Source: Mageeibacillus sp. UBA5734 (lineage in GTDB: Bacteria > Bacillota > Clostridia > Saccharofermentanales > UBA5734). Taken from it: 16,232 nucleotides of DNA. The notes beneath the pieces were generated by a model. The model did not search any database and was not told the DNA's origin. It saw only the letters and a list, made by a program, of their open reading frames with translations. The first letter of the stretch is position 1. Each line of letters begins with the position of its first letter. Both the position numbers and the translations under genes were made by a program. Where the stretch lies: contig DIGA01000039.1 in the NCBI GenBank assembly GCA_002419365.1, forward strand, positions 22,013 through 38,244. The letters are read 5' to 3'. Positions 1-7,125 of this stretch are shown here, piece after piece.

Positions 1-532
1 ACTGCAGACGCTTCAGCGTGTGAGTGGTGTCGTCGAGCGTTTGCTTGACCTTGGCCATCGAGTCGTGCAGCAGTTCCTGCAAAGTCCGGCGTGTTTCGAG
101 CGATTCCCTGAAGCTGACAGCCCAGGCCCGCATCAGGGTGAGGACCGTGCCTTCCACGGGTTCTTCCAGGGATTTGTAGGCTCTCTCATAGGCTTCGTGG
201 AAATAGGCCCCCAATTCGGATACGGTGACGGATGCTTTCTCCGAACTGGCCTGGTACAGACCATTGAAGTATTGGGAAAAAATGGCACCGGAATTGCCAC
301 GTGCGCCGATCAGCGCGGACCGGGCGATCTCCTTGAGCGTCGAGCGGACATCGTCCTGCGCCTTGGCGTGGTTGAGGATGTACTGCATGGTATGGGCCAG
401 GTTATTCCCCGTGTCATTGTCGACGACAGGAAATACATTGATTCGGTTGAGGTCATCCTTTTTTTCTTTGGTCCGGATGGCTCCATGCAGAATCGCCCGG
501 TGCAGCATTTGACTGCTGATGGTATCGGTCAC
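1..532 (-). CDS. DAK2/DhaL-domain protein, FakA-like (partial)
   Basis: This minus-strand frame reads from a GTG at 532-530 to the left edge, giving 177 residues with the C-terminus outside the window. The N-terminal half matches the ATP-binding DhaL/DAK2 domain of the fatty acid kinase FakA (YloV) family. Seen: NVFPVVDNDTGNN at about residues 32-44 (FakA proteins have PVPDGDTGTN; the Asp38-x-Asp40-T-G-x-Asn44 metal/nucleotide ligands are kept, but Gly39 is Asn), ARGNSGAIFSQ at 77-87, and PVEGTVLTLMR at 125-135. FakA phosphorylates fatty acids held by FakB; DhaL phosphorylates dihydroxyacetone. The GTG overlaps the DUF2177 stop (GTGA) and has GGGAGG about 6 nt upstream, so the start is well supported and translation looks coupled. 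FakA usually sits elsewhere, near asp23-like genes, so this may be a paralogue. Whether the FakA C-terminal domains follow cannot be seen. Confidence 0.85.
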   Translation of the reverse strand, partial: MTDTISSQMLHRAILHGAIRTKEKKDDLNRINVFPVVDNDTGNNLAHTMQYILNHAKAQDDVRSTLKEIARSALIGARGNSGAIFSQYFNGLYQASSEKASVTVSELGAYFHEAYERAYKSLEEPVEGTVLTLMRAWAVSFRESLETRRTLQELLHDSMAKVKQTLDDTTHTLKRLQ

Positions 533-927
533 AGGAACCTCCCACTGATCCAGGTCGCCAGGGCACTGGTCGAACTGGTAATGAAGGTGCCCCAGATCAG
601 GTCAATGATCGTCATCGACACCGGCCAGTCGCGCAACGTGGCCAGATTGGTCAGGTCATAAGTGGCATAGGTCACGAGGCCGAAAAATGCGCCGGCGCCG
701 AGGGCATACAGGATGGACTGTTTTTCGAGTGCTGGATTGATCACGAAAAAGACCATTGCCGCAATGAACAGCAGGTAGAAGATCGCTGCAGCTGGCAAGT
801 TCACCTTCTCAGCCATCAAGTGGCCAATCTTCTCCTGGTAAAGTTTCCTGGAAATGAACAGTAGCCAGACCAAGTCGATCAACGTAAAGACAACCAGGGC
901 TACCAGATAATGCTTAACAAATTGCAT
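529..927 (-). CDS. DUF2177 family membrane protein
   Basis: A 132-residue, very hydrophobic protein with four predicted membrane segments: about residues 7-26, 45-63, 72-92 and 104-125. It has the family hallmarks LIDLVWLLFI near the N-terminus, GAGAFFGLVTYATYDLTNLA in the middle, and DWPVSMTIIDLIWG near the C-terminus. Its length is normal for DUF2177, a family with no known biochemical function. The ATG has a GGAGG site about 8 nt upstream. The last codon overlaps the GTG of the DAK2-domain gene by 4 bp, so the two are probably translated as a coupled pair. A link to membrane lipid metabolism is only an inference from that partner. Confidence 0.9.
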   Translation of the reverse strand: MQFVKHYLVALVVFTLIDLVWLLFISRKLYQEKIGHLMAEKVNLPAAAIFYLLFIAAMVFFVINPALEKQSILYALGAGAFFGLVTYATYDLTNLATLRDWPVSMTIIDLIWGTFITSSTSALATWISGRFL

Positions 928-947
928 AGAGTCCTCCGTAGTTAATG

Positions 948-1007
948 ATAACTGTTATTATGAATGTCCCAAGCTGATTAATCTAGGAAAAAATTGTAAA
1001 AATTACA
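948..1007 (-). promoter_or_regulatory. two short dyads upstream of the DUF2177 gene
   Basis: Two perfect small inverted repeats lie in the AT-rich leader of the DUF2177 gene: ATAAC-T-GTTAT at 948-958 (about 20 bp from the start codon) and TGTAA-AAA-TTACA at 995-1007. They could be operator half-sites. I could not place a convincing -35/-10 pair here, and short AT-rich palindromes arise easily by chance. Confidence 0.25.
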
Positions 1008-1087
1008 TCGCTTCAACTAGATAAAATGCACAATTGAACGTGCTCGAGTGGGGGCAATACCATCCCGGCTTCCATCGCAAGTAAAGC

Positions 1088-1122
1088 AAAAACCACCGAA
1101 GCTTACAGCCTCAGTGGTTTTT
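1088..1122 (-). terminator. intrinsic terminator after tRNA-Leu
   Basis: A long stem, AACCACTGAGGCT pairing imperfectly with AGCTTCGGTGGTT, with A and T runs on both sides. It starts two bases beyond the tRNA CCA end. It separates the tRNA from the DUF2177-DAK2 pair downstream. The flanking runs would allow it to act in both directions. Confidence 0.85.
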
Positions 1123-1123
1123 C

Positions 1124-1206
1124 TGGTGCGGTCAATGGGACTTGAACCCATACGGTTGCCCATACGCCCCTCAAACGTACGCGTCTGCCAGTTCCGCCAT
1201 GACCGC
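1124..1206 (-). tRNA. tRNA-Leu (anticodon GAG)
   Basis: The acceptor arms GCGGTCA (1206-1200) and TGACCGC (1134-1128) pair perfectly, followed by discriminator A and an encoded CCA (1126-1124). The D arm reads TGGCGGAACTGGCAGACGCG, typical of leucine tRNAs. The anticodon stem TACGT/GCGTA encloses loop TTGAGGG, so the anticodon is GAG at 1172-1170 and reads CUC and CUU. A class II variable region follows, then the T arm ATGGG-TTCAAGT-CCCAT. Length is 83 nt including CCA. Confidence 0.97.
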
Positions 1207-1235
1207 GCTGATCTGGACTTTTTCGTTGCCAGTCG

Positions 1236-1250
1236 TGCATCTTGGATGCA
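1236..1250 (-). other. hairpin in the tRNA-Leu 5' leader
   Basis: TGCATC-ttg-GATGCA is a perfect 6-bp inverted repeat with a 3-nt loop, in the roughly 75-nt leader between the predicted start site and the mature tRNA end. It could guide 5' processing or be incidental. Confidence 0.4.
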
Positions 1251-1287
1251 ACCAGCAGCGAGAGGGTTTGCCGTTCAGGCACAAGCA

Positions 1288-1317
1288 ATTATAAGCAGCC
1301 CCCTGTAGCTTTGTCAA
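1288..1317 (-). promoter_or_regulatory. sigma-A promoter for tRNA-Leu
   Basis: On the minus strand, TTGACA (1317-1312) and TATAAT (1293-1288) are both perfect consensus hexamers with an 18-bp spacer. Transcription would start near 1281, about 75 nt before the tRNA. Confidence 0.88.
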
Positions 1318-1381
1318 CCACAATTTCAGCCGCGCCAGGGGCCGGTTATTTGAAAACTTTAATTCCCGGAGGGGCAGGAAA

Positions 1382-1420
1382 TTGCCGCAAATCGGACCCC
1401 GTCCCAAAATCGGCACTTTG
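1382..1420. repeat. GGACCCCGTCCC hairpin repeat, copy 1
   Basis: A 39-bp unit matching copy 2 at 30 of 39 positions, in direct orientation and 106 bp apart. The core GGAC-CCC-GTCC forms a short stem, and the unit edges GCCG/CGGC also pair. The A/T flanks of the core do not pair well in this copy. Confidence 0.7.
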
Positions 1421-1487
1421 ACTGATTATTCAGAATTCTGCATGAAACCGGATCATTTATGCTCAGGTATGCGAAAAACCTGCATAT

Positions 1488-1526
1488 TTGCCGAAAATGG
1501 GACCCCGTCCCTTTTTTGGCTGTTTG
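1488..1526. repeat. GGACCCCGTCCC hairpin repeat, copy 2
   Basis: Direct copy of the unit at 1382-1420. Here the hairpin is nearly perfect: GCCGAAAA-T-GGGAC pairs with GTCCC-T-TTTTTGGC around a CCC loop (1490-1520), with one T-T mismatch and one G-T wobble. The shape resembles a REP-type palindrome. No transposase is visible in the window. Confidence 0.72.
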
Positions 1527-1616
1527 CAAATACCATTCGCTATTGCTATCATTTTCCCTAGTCGTTTCATTGTTTTGACTTGCTTCTTTATATATTCCAT
1601 AGATGAGGTGCCGATC

Positions 1617-2918
1617 ATGATCTGGAATCCTGCTGAGACTATGAATCGTTCGGAGATGGCTGCGCTGCAGCTTTTGAGGCTGCAGGAGACGGTGAGCCGG
1701 GCTTACGAACGGGTGGCGTTTTACCGGGACCGGATGGATGCGATCGGGCTGAAGCCTTCAGACATCAAGACATTGAAGGATCTTGAGAGGATCCCTTTCA
1801 CGGTCAAGAACGATCTGCGTGACAATTACCCGACGGGGATGTTTGCCGAGGATACACGGGCGATTGTGCGATATCATGCGTCGTCCGGCACGACAGGCAA
1901 GCCGATCATCGTCGGCTACACCCGCAATGACATGGCAGTCTGGACGGATTGCTGTGCCCGACTGGCCGCGGCAGCCGGGGTCACAGCGGACGACGTCTGC
2001 CAGATCGCCTTCGGTTATGGCATGTTCACCGGCGGTTTTGGTCTCCACTATGGCCTCGAACACCTGGGCGCCGCCGTGATCCCGCATTCGAGCGGCAATT
2101 CCGAGCGCCAGCTGATGTTCATGCAGGACCTGGGCACGACCGTCCTGATCGCCACGCCTTCCTATGCCTTGCATCTGTCCGAGGTCATGGCTGAACAGGG
2201 AATCGCACCAGAGAACCTGAAACTGCGCGTCGGCCTTTTCGGCGGCGAAGGCCATACGCCGGAAATGCGCCGCCTGATTGAAATGCGCCTGGGCATCACG
2301 GACACCCAAAATTATGGCCTGACCGAAATCACCGGCCCCGGTGTTTCCTATGAATGCCTGGCCTTTGAAGGCATGCACATCAATGAGGACCATTTCTTCC
2401 CGGAAATCATCGATCCCGTGACGGGTGAGACACTGCCGGAGGGAGAAGAAGGAGAGCTCGTCCTGACGACCCTGTCCAAAGAAGGCATCCCGATGCTGCG
2501 CTACCGGACCAAGGACATCACGCGTCTCAACTATGAGCGCTGTTCCTGCGGCCGGACCCTGGTGCGTATGGATCTGGTCCGCGGCCGCTCCGACGATATG
2601 ATGATTATCCGTGGCGTCAATGTGTTCCCGTCCCAGATCGAAGCCGTCCTGATGACCATCCACGGCATCGGGCCCCATTACCAGATCATTGTCACCACCG
2701 AGCATTTCATGGACCAGATCGAAGTCCAGGTCGAGCTGATCGACGCCTCGCGCCTTGAAAGCTACCGAGAACTGGAAGAACTGACCAAAGAAATCCGCCA
2801 CAAAATCCGCACGGTCCTGCAGATCGACGTCCGGGTCAAACTCCTGAGTCCCCAGACCCTCGAGCGTACGGCTGGTAAAGCGAAGCGTGTCATCGACCTT
2901 AGAACCAAATCATTCTGA
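1617..2918 (+). CDS. paaK: phenylacetate-CoA ligase family (arylacetate-CoA ligase)
   Basis: A 433-residue adenylate-forming enzyme of the PaaK family, which joins phenylacetate or indoleacetate to CoA using ATP, or runs in reverse to make ATP. Seen: the nucleotide loop YHASSGTTGKP at 86-96, the adenine motif YGLTE at 233-237, YRTKDIT at 296-302 with the ribose-binding Asp300, a CSCGRT cysteine motif, RGRSDDMMIIRG, and the C-terminal GKAKRVID with the likely catalytic lysine at 421 or 423. Length is normal. I chose the ATG at 1617 because GAGGTG lies 6 nt upstream and homology begins there; an in-frame start at 1488 would run through the hairpin repeat. It sits 21 bp before iorA. With IorAB making aryl-acetyl-CoA, release of arylacetate with ATP gain is the likely direction in a fermenter. 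The exact aryl substrate is not readable. Confidence 0.94.
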   Translation: MIWNPAETMNRSEMAALQLLRLQETVSRAYERVAFYRDRMDAIGLKPSDIKTLKDLERIPFTVKNDLRDNYPTGMFAEDTRAIVRYHASSGTTGKPIIVGYTRNDMAVWTDCCARLAAAAGVTADDVCQIAFGYGMFTGGFGLHYGLEHLGAAVIPHSSGNSERQLMFMQDLGTTVLIATPSYALHLSEVMAEQGIAPENLKLRVGLFGGEGHTPEMRRLIEMRLGITDTQNYGLTEITGPGVSYECLAFEGMHINEDHFFPEIIDPVTGETLPEGEEGELVLTTLSKEGIPMLRYRTKDITRLNYERCSCGRTLVRMDLVRGRSDDMMIIRGVNVFPSQIEAVLMTIHGIGPHYQIIVTTEHFMDQIEVQVELIDASRLESYRELEELTKEIRHKIRTVLQIDVRVKLLSPQTLERTAGKAKRVIDLRTKSF

Positions 2919-2939
2919 ACAGGAAGGAACAATCACACC

Positions 2940-4736
2940 ATGGACAAACCTGCCAATGCAGCCGGATTGGACCGGCAACTCTTGCTCGGCAACGAAGCGA
3001 TCGCCCGTGGGGCTTTCGAAGCCGGCGTCAAGGTGATTTCTTCGTACCCGGGAACGCCAAGCACGGAGATTACGGTCAACGCCGCCAAATATCCACGCAT
3101 TTACACCGAGTGGGCGACCAATGAAAAGGTCGGTCTGGAGGTCGCGTATGGCGCGAGCCTGGGCGGCGGAAGGGCGATGTCGTGCATGAAGCACGTCGGC
3201 CTCAACGTGGCGGCTGATCCACTCTTCACCGCTTCGTACACAGGTGTCAACGGTGGTCTGGTGGTCGTCGTGGCCGACGACCCAGGCATGCACAGCTCAC
3301 AGAACGAGCAGGACAGCCGCCATTACGCCCGAGCGGCCAAGCTGATGATGTTCGAACCGGCTGACAGCCAGGAATGCCTCGACATGACCCGCCAGGCCTT
3401 TGCCTTGTCCGAGCAGTACGACACCCCGGTCATGCTCCGCCTGACCACCCGTATTTCCCATTCCCGGACCCAGGTCACTGTCGGCGAACCGCAGGAGCAG
3501 CCCAGACGCCCCTATGTCAAGGACATGATGAAATACGTCATGATGCCGGGCATGGCGATCAAACGCCATGTGGTGGTCGAAGGCCGCCAGAGTCAGATCA
3601 GCAACGATCTCGAGACTGGACTGGTGCCAGGGGCTTTCACGATCAGCCGGAAATCCGCCAAACTGGGCATCCTGACCAGCGGCATGGCCTACCAGTACGT
3701 CCGTGAAGCCTTGCCGGATGCTTCGGTTTTCAAACTGGGCCTGGTTTATCCGCTGCCGATTGAACAGATCCGCGCGTTTGCTGACTCCGTCGAGCGCTTT
3801 GTTGTCGTCGAGGAGCTCGATCCCTTTATCGAAACCGAGATCAAGGCTGCCGGGATTGCCTGCGAAGGCAAGTCGCTGTTCACTTTGCAGGGCGAATACA
3901 GCATTGCCCTCCTGAACAAAGTCTTCAACCCGGACACCACCCTCGATCCTGCGTATGACGCATCAGCTCTGACTCCAGCTCCCGGCCGTCCACCGGTGAT
4001 GTGCGCCGGCTGTCCGCACAAGGGTCTGTTCATGGCGTTGAACCGGCTGAAGCTGACGGTTGCCGGAGACATTGGCTGCTATACCTTGGGGGCCCTGTCT
4101 CCGACCAATGCCATGGATGCCTGCCTGTGCATGGGCGCCTCGGTCGGCATGGCCCATGGCCTCGACCAGGTTACAGATCATGAAATGGCTAGGAAATCGG
4201 TTGCCGTCATCGGCGATTCGACCTTCCTGCACACCGGTGTCTCCAGCCTGATCAATAGTGTCTACAATGGCAGCACCAGTACCGTCATCATCCTCGACAA
4301 CTCAATCACCGGCATGACCGGCCACCAGCAAAACGCCGCCAGCGGCCTCGATATCCACAACCAGCCTGCACCTGAGCTCGACCTTGAGCAGCTGTGCCGG
4401 GCCATCGGCGTGCGCTCGATCTATGAGGTTGATCCGGCTGACATCAAGGCCTGTGTCAAAGTCATCAAGCAATCTGTCGAAGAACCAAACGTCACGGTCA
4501 TCATCGCCAAACGTCCCTGCGCCCTGATTCCGCCGGGCATTGGCAAAAAAGAAGAGGTCGTCAAACTCGATCGCGACAAATGTACCCGCTGCCAGGCCTG
4601 CATCAAGATCATGTGCCCTGCCCTGCTGGCCGGTCCGGACGGCTATCCGCAGATCGATCCGAACATCTGCAACGCCTGCCATCTCTGCACCCGAGTCTGC
4701 AATTTCGGCGCTTTGAAAGGAGGCAACGAAGCATGA
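2940..4736 (+). CDS. iorA: indolepyruvate:ferredoxin oxidoreductase, alpha subunit
   Basis: A 598-residue catalytic subunit that decarboxylates aryl pyruvates from Trp, Phe and Tyr to aryl-acetyl-CoA, passing electrons to ferredoxin. Seen in order: the N-terminal pyrimidine-binding domain with SSYPGTPSTEI (34-44); MCAGCPHKGLF (354-364); the thiamine-diphosphate motif starting GDS (425) and ending DNS (453-455) then ITGMTGHQ; and two C-terminal [4Fe-4S] motifs, C548-x2-C551-x2-C554-x4-C559-P and C577-x2-C580-x2-C583-x3-C587. The last motif ends CNFGA, where ferredoxins usually have CP. Length is normal. An AGGAAGG site lies about 12 nt before the ATG, a rather long spacing. The stop overlaps iorB by 4 bp. 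Confidence 0.97.
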   Translation: MDKPANAAGLDRQLLLGNEAIARGAFEAGVKVISSYPGTPSTEITVNAAKYPRIYTEWATNEKVGLEVAYGASLGGGRAMSCMKHVGLNVAADPLFTASYTGVNGGLVVVVADDPGMHSSQNEQDSRHYARAAKLMMFEPADSQECLDMTRQAFALSEQYDTPVMLRLTTRISHSRTQVTVGEPQEQPRRPYVKDMMKYVMMPGMAIKRHVVVEGRQSQISNDLETGLVPGAFTISRKSAKLGILTSGMAYQYVREALPDASVFKLGLVYPLPIEQIRAFADSVERFVVVEELDPFIETEIKAAGIACEGKSLFTLQGEYSIALLNKVFNPDTTLDPAYDASALTPAPGRPPVMCAGCPHKGLFMALNRLKLTVAGDIGCYTLGALSPTNAMDACLCMGASVGMAHGLDQVTDHEMARKSVAVIGDSTFLHTGVSSLINSVYNGSTSTVIILDNSITGMTGHQQNAASGLDIHNQPAPELDLEQLCRAIGVRSIYEVDPADIKACVKVIKQSVEEPNVTVIIAKRPCALIPPGIGKKEEVVKLDRDKCTRCQACIKIMCPALLAGPDGYPQIDPNICNACHLCTRVCNFGALKGGNEA

Positions 4737-5344
4737 GCCAGCCTTTATCCTTAAACATTGCCCTGGTCGGTGTCGGTGGCCAGGGAACCCTGGTTGCCGG
4801 CAAATTGCTCGGCACCGTTGCCAACCTCCTCGGTCTGGACGTTAAAGTCTCAGAAGTCCACGGCATGTCGCAGCGCGGCGGCAGCGTCATCACCTATGTC
4901 CGCATGGCCGAGACGGTGGCCTCACCGATCATTGAACCGGCCCAGGCCGACTTCATCCTGTCCTTCGAAGAGCTGGAAGCCCTGCGCTGGGCCTATCTGC
5001 TCAAGTCAGGTGGTGCCATGCTGGTCAACAATTTGCAGATCCCACCAGCCACTGTGTCCACTGGCGTGGCCAAGTATCCGCAGGACATTGTCAGTGAACT
5101 CGACCAGAAAGCCCTGGGCCAAAGCAAAGTCTTTTCCTTCGATGCCCAGAAGCTGGCCGACGAAGCAGGCAGCTACCGGGCGACCAATGTCGTCATGCTC
5201 GGTGCCATGTCACGCCTGACTGAGATTGATCCGGACATTTTTGCACAAGCGATCAATCTCGTTTTCCCGGAAAAACTTCGCGCCGTCAACCACAAGGCAT
5301 TCCAGAGCGGATCTGATATAATCAAATACAAATGTGAGTTTTGA
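4733..5344 (+). CDS. iorB: indolepyruvate:ferredoxin oxidoreductase, beta subunit
   Basis: A 203-residue gamma-domain subunit of the 2-oxoacid:ferredoxin oxidoreductase superfamily and partner of IorA. Seen: the N-terminal glycine motif GVGGQGTLVAGKLLG (about 12-26) and SEVHGMSQRGGSVITYVR (about 40-57), both hallmarks of IorB and related subunits, and FEELEALRW near 80. The ATG overlaps the iorA stop (ATGA) and AAAGGAGG sits about 8 nt upstream, which fixes the start and implies coupled synthesis of a 1:1 complex. A hairpin follows before the ACT gene. Confidence 0.96.
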   Translation: MSQPLSLNIALVGVGGQGTLVAGKLLGTVANLLGLDVKVSEVHGMSQRGGSVITYVRMAETVASPIIEPAQADFILSFEELEALRWAYLLKSGGAMLVNNLQIPPATVSTGVAKYPQDIVSELDQKALGQSKVFSFDAQKLADEAGSYRATNVVMLGAMSRLTEIDPDIFAQAINLVFPEKLRAVNHKAFQSGSDIIKYKCEF

Positions 5345-5365
5345 TCCGTACCATCTCTGTACGGA
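5345..5365 (+). other. hairpin between iorB and the ACT gene
   Basis: TCCGTAC-catctct-GTACGGA is a perfect 7-bp stem with a 7-nt loop directly after the iorB stop. No T-run follows, so it is unlikely to be a full terminator. It could protect or process the mRNA so that the ACT gene is expressed at a different level from iorAB. Confidence 0.6.
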
Positions 5366-5386
5366 CTTCAAATGGGAGGAATCGCG

Positions 5387-5818
5387 ATGCTCGTCACCCA
5401 GATTTCTGTCTTCCTCGAAAACAAATCCGGCCGTCTGGCAGAAGTGACCCGGACCCTGCGTGAAGCAGGTGTCGATATCCGGGCCCTCGTGATCGCCGAC
5501 ACAACCGAATACGGCATCTTGCGCATGATTGTCGACCAGCCTGCCAAGGCCCAGGAGGTTCTGACGAACCAGGGCTTCACGGTCAGCGCCACGCATGTGA
5601 TCGCGATCGCCATCCCCAATCTGCCGGGCCAGCTCGATGTCGCGCTTGAGATTCTCAGTGAAGGTTCGATTTCAGTCGACTATCTCTATGCCTACATCGG
5701 ACGGGTTACGGATGATGCTGTCGTCATCATCCGGGTCCAGAATCCGCAACTGGCGCTCGAGAAACTGGAAAAATCCGCTATCCGTGTCCTTTCGACCAAG
5801 GAGGTCTACGGCATTTGA
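5387..5818 (+). CDS. tandem ACT-domain protein
   Basis: A 143-residue protein made of two ACT ligand-binding domains (about 1-68 and 70-140) and nothing else. It starts VTQISVFLENKSGRL, the typical first strand and helix of the fold, and has PNLPGQLDVALEIL at the start of the second domain. ACT domains bind amino acids, and ACT-only proteins of this type often sit beside arylacetate-CoA ligase and ior genes, so sensing an aromatic or branched amino acid is a reasonable inference. No DNA-binding domain is present, so any control must act through a partner. I chose the ATG at 5387 because GGGAGGA sits 6 nt upstream; the in-frame ATG at 5372 overlaps that site. The last codons overlap the TTG start of the next gene. 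Confidence 0.9.
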   Translation: MLVTQISVFLENKSGRLAEVTRTLREAGVDIRALVIADTTEYGILRMIVDQPAKAQEVLTNQGFTVSATHVIAIAIPNLPGQLDVALEILSEGSISVDYLYAYIGRVTDDAVVIIRVQNPQLALEKLEKSAIRVLSTKEVYGI

Positions 5819-7122
5819 TCATCCAGGCCTTTGCCCCTTTCGGGATCACGCCGGAGACCGTTTTGCACTCCGAAGCGATCATCCAGGATCTTGCCCCTGT
5901 TTTTTCCCGCATTGACCAGACCCGCAGCATCAACCAGCTGCGGGTCTTGCATGCGTTTCATGAAGCCCGCCTGGCCGAGAGCAGCCTGGGCGGGACAACC
6001 GGTTACGGTTATGACGATTCCGGCCGGGACCAGATTGAAAAAGCGTATGCGCGCGTTTTCGGCGCTGAAAAGGCGCTCGTCCGGATCCAGATCAGCGCCG
6101 GGACCCAAGCTCTCGCCATCTGCCTCTATGGCCTCCTGCGACCCGGCGACACCTTGTTGTCCGTCACCGGCCGCCCTTATGACACGCTGCAATCAACCAT
6201 CGGTATGACCGATGACGGATCACCGGCTGCAGAAGGATCCCTGGCTGACCTCGGTGTCCATTATCAAGAACTCGACCTCCTGCCGGATGGCAATCCCGAC
6301 TTGGCTGGCATTGCCCAGGCTCTGGATGACCGGACAAAGGTCGTTTTTATCCAGAAATCCCGCGGCTACACCACCCGCCGCTCGCTCCTGGTCGAGGATA
6401 TCGAGCAAATTGTCCAGACCGTGCGCCAGCACCAGCCTCAGGCGATTGTGCTGGTCGACAACTGCTACGGCGAATTTGTCGAAGAACGCGAGCCTTGCAT
6501 GGTTGGGGCAGACCTGGTGGCGGGATCCCTGATCAAAAATCCCGGCGGCGGTCTCTGCCCTTCCGGTGGATACGTCGCCGGTCGCGCCGATCTCGTGGAA
6601 AAAGTTGCCTCGCGCCTGACTGCACCTGGCCTGGGTAGCCACGTCGGCCCGACGCTTGGCTTTTCCCGCCTGATCGCCCAGGGTTTTTACCTGGCGCCGC
6701 AGATTGTCGCCGAAAGCCTCAAAGGAGCTGCATTTGCTGCCGCGCTTTTCGGCGGTGCCGGCTATAAAACCTACCCTGCGGCTGATGCCAACCGGGGTGA
6801 TCTGGTCCAGACGCTGGAATTCGGCGATCCGGACCGTCTGGTCTCTTTTTGCCAGGCGATCCAGGCTGCCTCGCCGGTCGACAGCTTCGTCCGGCCGGAG
6901 CCCTGGGCCATGCCCGGTTATGACAGCCCGGTCATCATGGCTGCTGGCGCCTTCGTCCAAGGCTCGTCGATCGAGCTGTCGGCGGATGGCCCCTTGAAGC
7001 CGCCTTTTCCTGCCTACCTCCAGGGTGGGCTCAACTTTGAAACAGTCCGCCTGGCCTGCCTGCTCGCCTACGAGCGCATGACGGGCAAGGGCCAGCCAGG
7101 CCGTGGCCAGCCGGGAGACTAG
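5815..7122 (+). CDS. methionine gamma-lyase / aluminium-resistance family PLP enzyme (YnbB-like)
   Basis: A 435-residue fold-type I PLP enzyme of the 'aluminium resistance protein' family (YnbB), related to cystathionine/methionine gamma-lyases. Seen: GTTGYGYDDSGRD (about 60-72), the phosphate-binding stretch ISAGTQALA, the conserved VDNCYGEF with Asp215, and SLIKNPGGG with the probable Schiff-base lysine K241. Length is close to the family norm plus a Gly/Gln-rich tail (GKGQPGRGQPGD). It starts with TTG inside TTGA, overlapping the ACT stop by 4 bp, with AAGGAGGT 9 nt upstream, so the rare start is well supported. The true substrate of this family is not established. Coupling to the aryl-pyruvate genes suggests shared expression, and a role in amino-acid breakdown is inferred. 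Confidence 0.92.
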   Translation: MIIQAFAPFGITPETVLHSEAIIQDLAPVFSRIDQTRSINQLRVLHAFHEARLAESSLGGTTGYGYDDSGRDQIEKAYARVFGAEKALVRIQISAGTQALAICLYGLLRPGDTLLSVTGRPYDTLQSTIGMTDDGSPAAEGSLADLGVHYQELDLLPDGNPDLAGIAQALDDRTKVVFIQKSRGYTTRRSLLVEDIEQIVQTVRQHQPQAIVLVDNCYGEFVEEREPCMVGADLVAGSLIKNPGGGLCPSGGYVAGRADLVEKVASRLTAPGLGSHVGPTLGFSRLIAQGFYLAPQIVAESLKGAAFAAALFGGAGYKTYPAADANRGDLVQTLEFGDPDRLVSFCQAIQAASPVDSFVRPEPWAMPGYDSPVIMAAGAFVQGSSIELSADGPLKPPFPAYLQGGLNFETVRLACLLAYERMTGKGQPGRGQPGD

Positions 7123-7125
7123 CCT

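Larger units (their letters stand above)
1318..1616. other. gene-free spacer before paaK
   Basis: No coding region with a ribosome binding site is visible. The stretch holds two copies of a hairpin repeat (described separately) and, between them, a small imperfect hairpin at 1459-1485 (CAGGT/ACCTG core). The paaK promoter must lie here, but no hexamer pair is convincing: TTGACT (1575-1580) has no good -10 at the proper distance, and TATATT (1591-1596) has no good -35. Confidence 0.6.

Noticed and set aside
20..661. A 213-residue open frame on the plus strand
   Set aside because: The minus strand carries the DAK2-domain gene with clear motifs and a coupled start, so this is a shadow.
1382..1526. 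CRISPR-like array
   Set aside because: Only two imperfect repeat units with a 67-bp gap, strong internal palindromes and no cas genes.
1575..1596. Promoter for paaK (TTGACT with TATATT)
   Set aside because: The spacer would be only 10 bp, too short for a sigma-A promoter.
1488..1616. N-terminal extension of PaaK by 43 residues
   Set aside because: It would read through the hairpin repeat, lacks a good ribosome binding site, and homology begins at 1617.
1758..2801. A 347-residue open frame on the minus strand
   Set aside because: It lies fully antisense to paaK, whose motifs are unmistakable. Its translation is rich in His, Asp and Gly without any family pattern, as expected for a shadow in GC-rich DNA.
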